Shown here: piece after piece, positions 8,198 to 15,770 of the stretch
Numbering within the stretch: the stretch's first letter is position 1
Layout of the letters: every line of letters begins with the position of its first letter
Assembly: GCA_964423575.1 (NCBI GenBank)
Contig: CAYRFF010000003.1
Span: 1-64,000 of the forward strand
Source of the DNA: CAYRFF01 sp964423575
GTDB taxonomy: Bacteria; Bacteroidota; Bacteroidia; Chitinophagales; Saprospiraceae
Length of the DNA: 64,000 nucleotides
Reading direction: 5' to 3'
The notes under the pieces: generated by a model
What the model saw: only the letters and a program-made list of their open reading frames with translations
Told to the model about the DNA's origin: nothing
Database searches by the model: none
Program-made: the position numbers and the translations under genes

Positions 8198-10618
8198 ATG
8201 CTTGAAACAGTGGAATTCCAGGCCCTAAAGGTGGAAGAAAAAGATAAGAAGGATGCTTATATTAATGAAGTTTTACACGATTTCTGGCTTAGTTGTATCA
8301 GTAGAGAAGTAAGTCTGCTCGGTCGTAAAGAGGCATTGACAGGTAAAGCAAAGTTTGGAATCCTGGGAGATGGAAAAGAAGTTCCTCAAGTAGCTATGGC
8401 CAGGGCGTTCCGGAAAGGTGATTTTAGATCCGGGTATTATAGAGATCAAACATTTATGTTTGCGTTGGGTCTCTCGACCATAGAAGATTTCTTTGCCCAA
8501 TTATATGCAGATGCTGATAATGATCCTTTCTCTGGAGGGCGTCAGATGAACTCGCACTTTGCTTCTCCACTGATTAATGAGAAAGGAGAATGGCTTAATC
8601 ATACAGAACAGTATAATATTTCATCTGATATCTCACCTACTGCAGGTCAGATGGCGCGGGGTATGGGACTTGCATTTGCATCTAAGTTGTATCGTGAATC
8701 CGTGGAGTTAAATAAAACCCAATTCTCTGATGAAGGGAATGAAGTATGCTTTTGTACTATTGGGGATGCAAGCACATCTGAAGGAATATTCTGGGAAGCT
8801 GTGAATGCTGCCGGAGTTACTCAATCGCCTCTTGCGGTGAGTATTTGGGATGATGGATTCGGTATTTCAGTACCTAAGAAATTACAGACTACTAAGGGAA
8901 GTATAAGTGCTTTACTCGAGGGCTTTGCTAGTGAGGAGGATAATGTGGGCTTTGATATTTATAAGGCAAAAGCATGGGATTATCCGGCACTTGTCGAAAT
9001 GTATGAGACGGGAATTGCCAAGGTAAGAGAGACGCACAAGCCTGCAATTTTCCACGTTGAAGAATGTACGCAACCACAAGGACACTCTACTTCAGGTTCA
9101 CATGAAAGATATAAAACTCCTGAACGCCTGCAATGGGAAAAGGATTTTGATTGTATCGAGAAGATGAAAGAGTGGATCATCGATAGCGGTATTGCTACCG
9201 AAGAAAAAGTAGAGCAGATCCGTGAAGAAGCCATTGCATACGCAAGAAAAAGACAAAAGAATGCATGGAATAATGCATTTGCTCCGAGAAGTGCCTTAAG
9301 AGATAAACTGCTGGGCTGGATAGACCAGGCAATGGAAAAGGATAGTGATTCAGAAGATTTAGTTAAGCTTAAAAAAGAGTTGAAAAGTTCGATGTATCCT
9401 GCCAATTCTGAGTTGATAGCGATAGCACGCCAACTTAGATATGAGACATTAAAGTATTCCTTGCCATTTGCAGATGAGCTCAATGAGCTGATTGGTTCCG
9501 CATTTGCGAAAGCTGAGAACGATTTCCATACACATTTATACAGTGAAACTGAAAAGTCGGCGATGCGCGTCCCGATAATTCCTGCGATTTATGGTGAAAA
9601 TCCGGAGAGTTTGCCAGGGCATAAAATATTGAATACATACTTTGATTATATTCTGGAACACGACAATCGCGTATATGCATTCGGTGAGGATGTGGGACAG
9701 ATAGGAGACGTGAATCAAGGTTTTGCCGGCTTGCAAGACAAGTACGGGAAGCATAGAGTATTTGATGCGGGAATAAGGGAATGGACTATTGTAGGGCAGG
9801 CGCTGGGAATGGCGATGCGTGGATTGCGTCCGATAGCAGAAATTCAGTATTTGGATTATTTAATGTACGCATTATCTCCTCTTTCTGATGACCTTGCAAC
9901 ATTGAGGTACAGAAGTGATGGATTGCAGAAAGCTCCGGCAATCATAAGAACAAGAGGGCATAGACTCGAGGGAATATGGCATGCGGGTTCACCTCTTGGG
10001 ATGATTGTAAATACACTGCGTGGAATGCATGTATGTGTGCCACGTAATATGGTTCAGGCAGTAGGAATGTATAATTCATTGCTCAAGTCAGATGAGCCGG
10101 GCCTGGTTATCGAGTCTTTAAATGGCTACAGATTACATGAAAATCTGCCTTCAAATATCGGTGAATACACCGTTCCTCTGGGAGTCCCTGAGGTGCTGAT
10201 AGAGGGGACAGATATTACTCTCGTGACTTATGGGTCAATGGTAAGGGTTGCAGAAAAGGCTGTTGCTAAACTAAAGGAAATGAATATCCATGTTGAAGTT
10301 ATCGACGTGCAGACTTTGTTACCTTTTGACCTGGAAAATCAAATTGCTCATTCTATTCAGAAAACAAATCGCGTATTATTTGTCGATGAAGATTTGCCGG
10401 GAGCTGCTACGGCATACATGATGCAGGATGTACTTGAAAGGCAGAAAGCATATATGTATCTGGATTCTGCTCCGTATACTTTAACTGCCAGAGCCCATAG
10501 ACCTCCTTATGGAGATGATGGTGATTATTATACTAAACCAAACGAAGAAGATATTATAGAGAAGGTATACGCTATTATGCATGAAGTTTATCCTTCCGAT
10601 TTCCCTTTGTTCTTTTAA
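8198..10618 (+). CDS. 2-oxoacid dehydrogenase E1, alpha-beta fusion
   Basis: The 806-residue protein fuses E1 alpha (about 1-390) to E1 beta (about 470-806) of a thiamine-diphosphate 2-oxoacid dehydrogenase complex. The alpha part has FRKGDFRSGYYRDQT and GDASTSEGIFWEAVNAAG, then IWDDGFGIS where canonical enzymes read DNGW. The beta part has FGEDVGQIGDVNQGF, REWTIVGQALGMAMRG and the C-terminal VIDVQTLLPFD. The usual glycine-rich GGPxHS loop is replaced by RTRGHRLEGIWHAGSPLG, so the substrate may not be pyruvate or a branched-chain oxoacid. The ATG at 8198 is preferred over an overlapping TTG three bases earlier. No E2 gene is adjacent. Confidence 0.85.
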   Translation: MLETVEFQALKVEEKDKKDAYINEVLHDFWLSCISREVSLLGRKEALTGKAKFGILGDGKEVPQVAMARAFRKGDFRSGYYRDQTFMFALGLSTIEDFFAQLYADADNDPFSGGRQMNSHFASPLINEKGEWLNHTEQYNISSDISPTAGQMARGMGLAFASKLYRESVELNKTQFSDEGNEVCFCTIGDASTSEGIFWEAVNAAGVTQSPLAVSIWDDGFGISVPKKLQTTKGSISALLEGFASEEDNVGFDIYKAKAWDYPALVEMYETGIAKVRETHKPAIFHVEECTQPQGHSTSGSHERYKTPERLQWEKDFDCIEKMKEWIIDSGIATEEKVEQIREEAIAYARKRQKNAWNNAFAPRSALRDKLLGWIDQAMEKDSDSEDLVKLKKELKSSMYPANSELIAIARQLRYETLKYSLPFADELNELIGSAFAKAENDFHTHLYSETEKSAMRVPIIPAIYGENPESLPGHKILNTYFDYILEHDNRVYAFGEDVGQIGDVNQGFAGLQDKYGKHRVFDAGIREWTIVGQALGMAMRGLRPIAEIQYLDYLMYALSPLSDDLATLRYRSDGLQKAPAIIRTRGHRLEGIWHAGSPLGMIVNTLRGMHVCVPRNMVQAVGMYNSLLKSDEPGLVIESLNGYRLHENLPSNIGEYTVPLGVPEVLIEGTDITLVTYGSMVRVAEKAVAKLKEMNIHVEVIDVQTLLPFDLENQIAHSIQKTNRVLFVDEDLPGAATAYMMQDVLERQKAYMYLDSAPYTLTARAHRPPYGDDGDYYTKPNEEDIIEKVYAIMHEVYPSDFPLFF

Positions 10619-10649
10619 TTCCGAATTAATTAAAGTAAACTAGATAATC

Positions 10650-11375
10650 TTGTCTGAGAGTCTCGTAATTATTCCTACATATAAAGAGAAAGAGAATATT
10701 TCTGATATAATTCATGCTGTCATGGATTTGGAAGAGGGATTCCATATTCTGGTTATCGATGATAATTCCCCGGATGGCACGGCGGATATAGTAAAGGAAC
10801 TTCAAAATAAATTTGCCGAAAGGCTGTTTCTCATAATGCGTGAGGGGAAGCTTGGATTGGGGACAGCCTATATAACCGGGTTTAAATGGGGTCTGGAGAA
10901 AGGATATAAATATATCTTTGAAATGGATGCAGACTTTTCCCATAATCCACTGGATTTACCAAGGTTGTACAGAGCTCTCAATAGGAAGAAAGTAAATGTT
11001 GTCGTAGGCTCCCGGTACACCAGAGGTGGGGGAGTTGAGAACTGGCCTCTCAACAGGCTTATGCTTAGTTATATAGCTTCACTTTATGTAAGACTAATTA
11101 CATGGATGCCCGTTCATGACCCCACGGCAGGTTTTGTCGGGTACTCCAGGGAGGTACTCGAAACTATAGATCTGGATTCAATCAAGTTTATCGGATATGC
11201 ATTTCAGATAGAAATGAAGTTTACTGCCTGGCAACATGGTTTTCAGATTACAGAACTGCCTATCACTTTTACAGATAGAAAGAAAGGGGCTTCCAAGATG
11301 TCCAAGAATATTGTCAGCGAGGCAGTCTTTGGAGTGTTTCAAATGAAGTGGCGTAGCCTTTTTAAGAAGAGATAG
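10650..11375 (+). CDS. Polyprenol monophosphomannose synthase-like GT2
   Basis: This family 2 glycosyltransferase would transfer a sugar, probably mannose, from a nucleotide donor to polyprenyl phosphate at the inner face of the membrane. The 241-residue product has the GT-A fold signature: LVIIPTYKEKENI at the N-terminus, VIDDNSPDGT, then the metal-binding EMDADFSHNP and VVGSRYTRGGG. A hydrophobic stretch around 130-150 may associate with membrane. The start is TTG: an in-frame stop lies three codons upstream and the conserved N-terminus begins immediately. Donor and acceptor specificity cannot be read from sequence. Confidence 0.85.
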   Translation: MSESLVIIPTYKEKENISDIIHAVMDLEEGFHILVIDDNSPDGTADIVKELQNKFAERLFLIMREGKLGLGTAYITGFKWGLEKGYKYIFEMDADFSHNPLDLPRLYRALNRKKVNVVVGSRYTRGGGVENWPLNRLMLSYIASLYVRLITWMPVHDPTAGFVGYSREVLETIDLDSIKFIGYAFQIEMKFTAWQHGFQITELPITFTDRKKGASKMSKNIVSEAVFGVFQMKWRSLFKKR

Positions 11376-11552
11376 TAGTTCTCCATTCACATCTAATTAT
11401 AGTCCTTATCCACGATTTTCTCGAATTCTCTATTTTCGGAAAGATTTTACTGTTATAGATAATAGGTATCAGCTAGGCCTTTAAATGGATATAAACTGAT
11501 TCCATTGTGCTTCAATAGTCAATTCCCAGATGACTATTCAATTGTTAAATGC

Positions 11553-11582
11553 GAGTCCCCTCATTTTCCCACTTCTTCCCCC
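11553..11582 (-). promoter_or_regulatory. Second, inverted cluster of MraZ-like boxes
   Basis: Read on the minus strand this segment is three 10-base units beginning GGGGGA, GTGGGA and GAGGGG. This resembles the 10-base periodicity of the MraZ operator at 11889-11914. Only the middle unit is an exact GTGGGA. It lies about 330 bases upstream in opposite orientation, so a role in repression is inference. Confidence 0.35.
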
Positions 11583-11777
11583 AATATTGTACACTAAACT
11601 ATAATTGTTTTATCGTCTTATATCATAATTTATTTAATATGTTAGACCTTAGTTGATAGATAGGTATACATTGATAAAATATTGATGTAAATTGCATTTC
11701 GCTCCTTATAATATATGGTGAAAAAACAGATGTGTATAAAAGTGGTAAATATGCTGTATGAATGTGTAAAACCCTGA

Positions 11778-11800
11778 TAATCATATTAAAAATATGATTA
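11778..11800. repeat. Perfect 10-bp inverted repeat
   Basis: TAATCATATT (11778-11787) and AATATGATTA (11791-11800) are perfect inverted copies separated by AAA. It could be an operator for a dimeric regulator or an RNA hairpin. There is no T-tract, so it is not a terminator. Confidence 0.4.
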
Positions 11801-11888
11801 ATATGTACACAAAAACAGGATAAAATATACTCTAAATGAATATTTAATAAAAATGGAAATGATTTTGTGTGAAATTGTGTAATTTCGA

Positions 11889-11914
11889 GTGGGATTAAGT
11901 GGGAGAAAGTGGGA
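11889..11914 (+). promoter_or_regulatory. MraZ operator: three GTGGGA boxes
   Basis: GTGGGA occurs at 11889-11894, 11899-11904 and 11909-11914, exactly 10 bases apart. Directly repeated TGGGN boxes upstream of mraZ are the established target of MraZ in several bacteria. The second and third boxes lie where the -33 element of the promoter at 11923-11930 would be, which fits autorepression. Confidence 0.85.
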
Positions 11915-11922
11915 AGATATTA

Positions 11923-11930
11923 TAAATTTG
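11923..11930 (+). promoter_or_regulatory. Candidate -7 box of the dcw operon
   Basis: TAAATTTG matches TAnnTTTG. It lies 29 bases before the mraZ ATG and 9 bases after the last MraZ box. Confidence 0.55.
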
Positions 11931-11958
11931 GGTCATACAAGATCAATAAACGAGAGAA

Positions 11959-12420
11959 ATGCCATTTTTAGGAGAATATGAATGCCGGGTTGACGATAAA
12001 GGTCGTTTACGACTTCCCACACAGTTGATACGGCAGCTGGATGGCAAAGGGGTGTATAACTTTGTCATTTCTCGCGGTTTTGAAAAATGTCTTGTATTAT
12101 ATGAAAAGCATGTTTGGGATCGGATCGTAAAAGAGATCGAAGGGCTGAACGTGTATAAGAAAAGCGAAAGGCAGTTTATGCGAGCTTTTCTGAGAGGAGC
12201 AAGCGCAGTAGGCTTGGATAGTGCAGACAGAATTAACTTATCCAATCGACAATTAGAGTTTGCCGGAATAGGTAAAGATGCGATACTTGCTTCTTTGAAT
12301 GACCGGATAGAGATTTGGTCACCTGAAGAGTACGATAAAATGATTGCTCTTGAGCCTGATGATTTATCTGCATTGGCAGAGGAGGTGTTGGGTTCAGGTT
12401 TTGAAAAAGAAGAAGAGTGA
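11959..12420 (+). CDS. mraZ: Transcriptional regulator / division protein MraZ
   Basis: MraZ is a ring-forming DNA-binding protein of the AbrB-like fold that controls its own dcw operon. The 153-residue product has two SpoVT/AbrB-type repeats. The first contains ECRVDDKGRLRLPTQL near the N-terminus; the second is around SADRINLSNRQLEFAGI. It is first in the dcw cluster, with its operator (three GTGGGA boxes) just upstream. The stop codon overlaps the rsmH start as TGATG, indicating translational coupling. Confidence 0.95.
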   Translation: MPFLGEYECRVDDKGRLRLPTQLIRQLDGKGVYNFVISRGFEKCLVLYEKHVWDRIVKEIEGLNVYKKSERQFMRAFLRGASAVGLDSADRINLSNRQLEFAGIGKDAILASLNDRIEIWSPEEYDKMIALEPDDLSALAEEVLGSGFEKEEE

Positions 12421-13310
12421 TGTATCATAAGCCGGTGCTTCTGGAGGAAGCAGTTGAAGCCTTGATAACTGAAGATGACGGATGGTATGTCGATGTGACG
12501 ATGGGGGGCGGAGGGCATACCACGGAAATTTTGAAACGAACTAAGAAGGCCAAGATGTTGGCATTTGATCAGGATCCGGACGCGATATTACAGATTCCGG
12601 TGAACGAAAGATTGAAATTTATACCTTCTAATTTTCGCTACTTGAAGGAATGGCTCGAGTATATGGCTGTTGCAGAAGTGCGAGGAGTTTTAGCTGACCT
12701 GGGAGTTTCAACATTTCAGATTGACGAACGGTCACGAGGGTTTACCTATCGCGAAGATGCCAGGCTGGATATGCGCATGGATAAAAGTAGAAAACTCAGT
12801 GCTGTTGAGGTCCTGAATGAATACAATGCGCAGAATCTACAGTTAATCTTCAGTGAGTATGGGGAAATCAGAAATGCAAAAACTCTTTCTGAGGCAATTG
12901 TTGAGGCGCGGAAATATGGAGGAATATATACGGTGAATGATTTGCTTGCTATTATGGAAAGCATTGCGGTTGGGAAGAAACCCAGATATTATGCGCAGGT
13001 TTTTCAGGCGGTCAGAATTGAGGTCAATGATGAGATGGGGGCTTTGAGGCAATTGTTGGATTCACTTACTTCAGTTGTAGCTCCGGGAGGTAGAGTTGTG
13101 TTTTTGTCCTATCATTCACTAGAAGACAGAATGGTGAAGAACTTTTTTAAGAAAGGAGAAGCCACAGATAGAAAGGAAAACGATTTTGAAAGACGGGATG
13201 AGAAACCTTTTATGGAAGTGAATAGAAAAGTGATTGTTCCGTCAAGTGTTGAAATAAAAGAGAATCCTAGGGCGCGCAGTGCGAAGATGCGCATAGGAGA
13301 GAAGCTATAA
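12420..13310 (+). CDS. rsmH: 16S rRNA (cytosine-N4)-methyltransferase RsmH
   Basis: RsmH (MraW) methylates N4 of C1402 of 16S rRNA, the same nucleotide that RsmI (3833-4498) methylates on the ribose. The 296-residue product opens with YHKPVLLEEAVEAL, then the SAM-binding VTMGGGGHT and FDQDPDAI motifs, GVLADLGVSTFQID, and the C-terminal FLSYHSLEDRMVKNFFK. The ATG at 12420 overlaps the mraZ stop; a GTG three bases earlier is an alternative. Position two of the dcw cluster is standard. Confidence 0.95.
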   Translation: MYHKPVLLEEAVEALITEDDGWYVDVTMGGGGHTTEILKRTKKAKMLAFDQDPDAILQIPVNERLKFIPSNFRYLKEWLEYMAVAEVRGVLADLGVSTFQIDERSRGFTYREDARLDMRMDKSRKLSAVEVLNEYNAQNLQLIFSEYGEIRNAKTLSEAIVEARKYGGIYTVNDLLAIMESIAVGKKPRYYAQVFQAVRIEVNDEMGALRQLLDSLTSVVAPGGRVVFLSYHSLEDRMVKNFFKKGEATDRKENDFERRDEKPFMEVNRKVIVPSSVEIKENPRARSAKMRIGEKL

Positions 13311-13321
13311 AAAATTGAACG

Positions 13322-13639
13322 ATGAGGTCTGAAGAAAATAAAAAACAAAAATCCCTTTGGTTTAGATTGATGGAGGCAAGGCGCATGTTTGCACATCTTC
13401 CATTTCTGATTACTCTCGTAGTTATAGCTTTGTTTTATATCGCCAATGGGCATAAAGCGGAGAAGAAAGTGAGACATATACAGGTTCTAAAGGAAAATGC
13501 AAAGGAATTGAGATGGGAGTATGTGAGCTTGCATTCAGAAATGATGCAATCGACAACACAATCCCATACGGCAGCAAAAGTTGAAAAGTTAGGATTGAAA
13601 TGGGGAAATAATAGACCCGTAGTAATCGCAGATAAGTAA
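13322..13639 (+). CDS. ftsL: FtsL-like cell division protein
   Basis: This 105-residue bitopic membrane protein occupies the ftsL slot between rsmH and ftsI. FtsL joins FtsQ and FtsB in the divisome complex that activates FtsW-FtsI. A basic cytoplasmic tail (1-25) is followed by one transmembrane helix (about 27-43, LPFLITLVVIALFYIANG) and a periplasmic segment of coiled-coil type with heptad-like leucines and valines. Sequence similarity among FtsL proteins is low, so the call rests on size, topology and synteny. Confidence 0.8.
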   Translation: MRSEENKKQKSLWFRLMEARRMFAHLPFLITLVVIALFYIANGHKAEKKVRHIQVLKENAKELRWEYVSLHSEMMQSTTQSHTAAKVEKLGLKWGNNRPVVIADK

Positions 13640-13643
13640 TAAA

Positions 13644-15755
13644 ATGGCTGTTGATCGTCACGAAGGTGTGTTTGTCAGAGCTTTAGGGATTTTACTGATC
13701 TTTTTGCTCTTCTTTGTTCTGGTTATGTACAGAATAGTCACAATAGCGGTTGTGGAAGAAGATCACTGGCTGGCGATGAAAGATAGTCTTTATGTGAAAT
13801 ATATGCCGATTGAGGCAGAAAGAGGAAATATACTTGCCGATGATGGCAGCATGCTGGCAACAGCGATACAGTTCTTTGACATACGAATGGATTTTAAGGC
13901 AGGAGGCCTTAGTGATGCTACTTTTAATGAAGGCGTTGATTCTCTGGCGATTTTGCTTTCAAGACATGTGAATCCATCCATGTCCGTCGCTGAATATAAA
14001 AATTTTCTTATTCAGAAAAGACGGGCTAAGTCGGGTAACAGATATGTGTTATTGAAACGAAATGCTACTTATGACGAGTTGAATCAAATTAAAAAGTTTC
14101 CGATTCTTCGAAAGGGAAAGAATTCGGGAGGATTAATTTTGGAGCAGAAGTCCAAGAGAATCCAGCCTTTTGGAAAATTAGCACAACGGACAATAGGGAT
14201 ATCCAGGGAAAATGCTGAGCAAGTAGGGCTGGAGTACACTTATGATAATGTGTTATCCGGAGAAGAAGGCAAGCGATTGATGCGGAATGCTGGAATGGGA
14301 GACTGGATACCGGTTAAGGATGTTTCAGATATTAAGCCCAAGAGGGGAGATGATATCAGGACAACTCTTAACGTGAATATTCAGGACATTACTCATAACG
14401 CACTGATGAAGCAGCTTGTAAAACACGATGCTGAATACGGAACCGCTATAGTTATGGAGGTGAATACCGGTAAGATTAAAGCAATTTCCAATTTGTCCAA
14501 GACGAGTTCAGGTTCTTATGCAGAAGCATATAATTATGCGGTAGGTGCTAGAACTGCTCCCGGCTCAACTTTTAAGACAGCTTTTATGCTGGCATTGATG
14601 GAGCAGGGGAAGTATGACCCCGATGAATTAGTTGATATAGGTCAGGGTTATATAAGAGTGTGTAGTTCAGATGTGCATGACGCTGAAGGGCATAATGTGG
14701 GAATTACGAGTGCAAGACATGCTTATGAAATTTCTTCCAATGTGGGAATGATTAAGCTTTCGCAAAAGTACTTTAAGGCTAACGAGAAAGAATTTATCGA
14801 TCAGATAAGAAAGTTTGGCCTGGATAGAAAGACTGGAATTGAAATAGCTGGCGAAGCAGAACCTTATATTAAGGATTATGGCAAGAAAAAGGAAGATCAG
14901 TGGAGTTGTACTACTGTTCCATGGATGTCAATGGGTTACGAACTTGCATTGACGCCTTTACAGGTTCTTTCTTTTTATAACGCTATTGCAAATGGCGGAA
15001 AGTTGATGAAGCCATATCTCGTTGATGCGATTATGAAGGATGGGAGAGTGTTGCAACAGACTTATCCCGAAGTTGTAAAGAAAAGAATTGCATCAGCTGA
15101 GAATATAGAAAATATTAAAGATTTACTCAAGGGAGTAGCTCTGCGAGGAACTGCCTCGAGATTGCGCACTGAAAATTATGAGTTTGCGGGAAAGACCGGA
15201 ACGAGTAAGTTGTCAGCGCCGGGCGAAGAAGTAAGTAAGTATCAGGCCTCCTTTATAGGGTATTTCCCGGCTGAAAATCCGCAGTATTCAGTAGCGGTTG
15301 TAATCTACAACCCTCAGAAAAACGGATACTACGGAAGTACAGTAGCGGGACCAGTGTTCAGAGAGATAGCGGACAAGTGCTATGCGACAATCTTGGATTA
15401 TGAATTTGCGGAAGCGGAACAAGAAGAAGGAGACATTATAATTCCAGCGATGACCGGCAATATCGATGATGTAAAAACTTTGTTTTCATCTCTTGCTGTG
15501 AACATCGATGAGCATAGAGATGCGGTCTGGGTAGATGTAGAGGCCATGGATGATAAGAGTTTAATGGTGAAATCCATTCAAGTAGAAGATAAAATAGTAC
15601 CGGATGTCCGGGGGATGGCATTAAAGGATGCAATTTATCTGCTGGAGAATATGAATTTGCGAGTAAAATTCGTAGGAAGTGGAAAAGTGAAAAAGCAGTC
15701 GATAAATCCCGGGACGGACAATCTGGGGCAAGAGATAGAATTAATATTAGGATAA
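13644..15755 (+). CDS. ftsI: Division transpeptidase FtsI (PBP3-type) with PASTA domain
   Basis: FtsI crosslinks septal peptidoglycan together with FtsW. The 703-residue class B penicillin-binding protein has a short cytoplasmic tail, a transmembrane helix (about 10-32), a dimerisation domain beginning EAERGNILADDG, and a transpeptidase domain. The active-site motifs are Ser308-Thr-Phe-Lys311, Ser364-Ser-Asn366 and Lys517-Thr-Gly-Thr520. The C-terminal 55 residues (VPDVRGMALKDAIYLLENM onward) form one PASTA domain, common in Bacteroidota FtsI. It starts 4 bases after ftsL. Confidence 0.95.
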   Translation: MAVDRHEGVFVRALGILLIFLLFFVLVMYRIVTIAVVEEDHWLAMKDSLYVKYMPIEAERGNILADDGSMLATAIQFFDIRMDFKAGGLSDATFNEGVDSLAILLSRHVNPSMSVAEYKNFLIQKRRAKSGNRYVLLKRNATYDELNQIKKFPILRKGKNSGGLILEQKSKRIQPFGKLAQRTIGISRENAEQVGLEYTYDNVLSGEEGKRLMRNAGMGDWIPVKDVSDIKPKRGDDIRTTLNVNIQDITHNALMKQLVKHDAEYGTAIVMEVNTGKIKAISNLSKTSSGSYAEAYNYAVGARTAPGSTFKTAFMLALMEQGKYDPDELVDIGQGYIRVCSSDVHDAEGHNVGITSARHAYEISSNVGMIKLSQKYFKANEKEFIDQIRKFGLDRKTGIEIAGEAEPYIKDYGKKKEDQWSCTTVPWMSMGYELALTPLQVLSFYNAIANGGKLMKPYLVDAIMKDGRVLQQTYPEVVKKRIASAENIENIKDLLKGVALRGTASRLRTENYEFAGKTGTSKLSAPGEEVSKYQASFIGYFPAENPQYSVAVVIYNPQKNGYYGSTVAGPVFREIADKCYATILDYEFAEAEQEEGDIIIPAMTGNIDDVKTLFSSLAVNIDEHRDAVWVDVEAMDDKSLMVKSIQVEDKIVPDVRGMALKDAIYLLENMNLRVKFVGSGKVKKQSINPGTDNLGQEIELILG

Positions 15756-15770
15756 ACGTTCATTGACAAA

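Larger units (their letters stand above)
11376..11958. other. Long AT-rich regulatory region before the dcw cluster
   Basis: This 583-base gap has no credible ORF. It holds an inverted MraZ-like box cluster (11553-11582), a perfect 10-bp inverted repeat (11778-11800), the main MraZ operator (11889-11914) and a -7 box (11923-11930). One isolated DnaA-box-like TTATCCACG occurs at 11406-11414. These elements are described separately. Confidence 0.6.

Noticed and set aside
8980..9483. 167-codon ORF antisense to the E1 fusion gene
   Set aside because: Lies entirely within a well-supported gene and has no recognisable motif.
11406..11414. DnaA-box-like TTATCCACG
   Set aside because: Single copy, no clustered boxes, no dnaA or dnaN nearby; not evidence of an origin.
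11943..12518. 191-codon ORF antisense to mraZ and rsmH
   Set aside because: Shadow of mraZ, whose frame is a certain match to its family; serine-rich nonsense translation.
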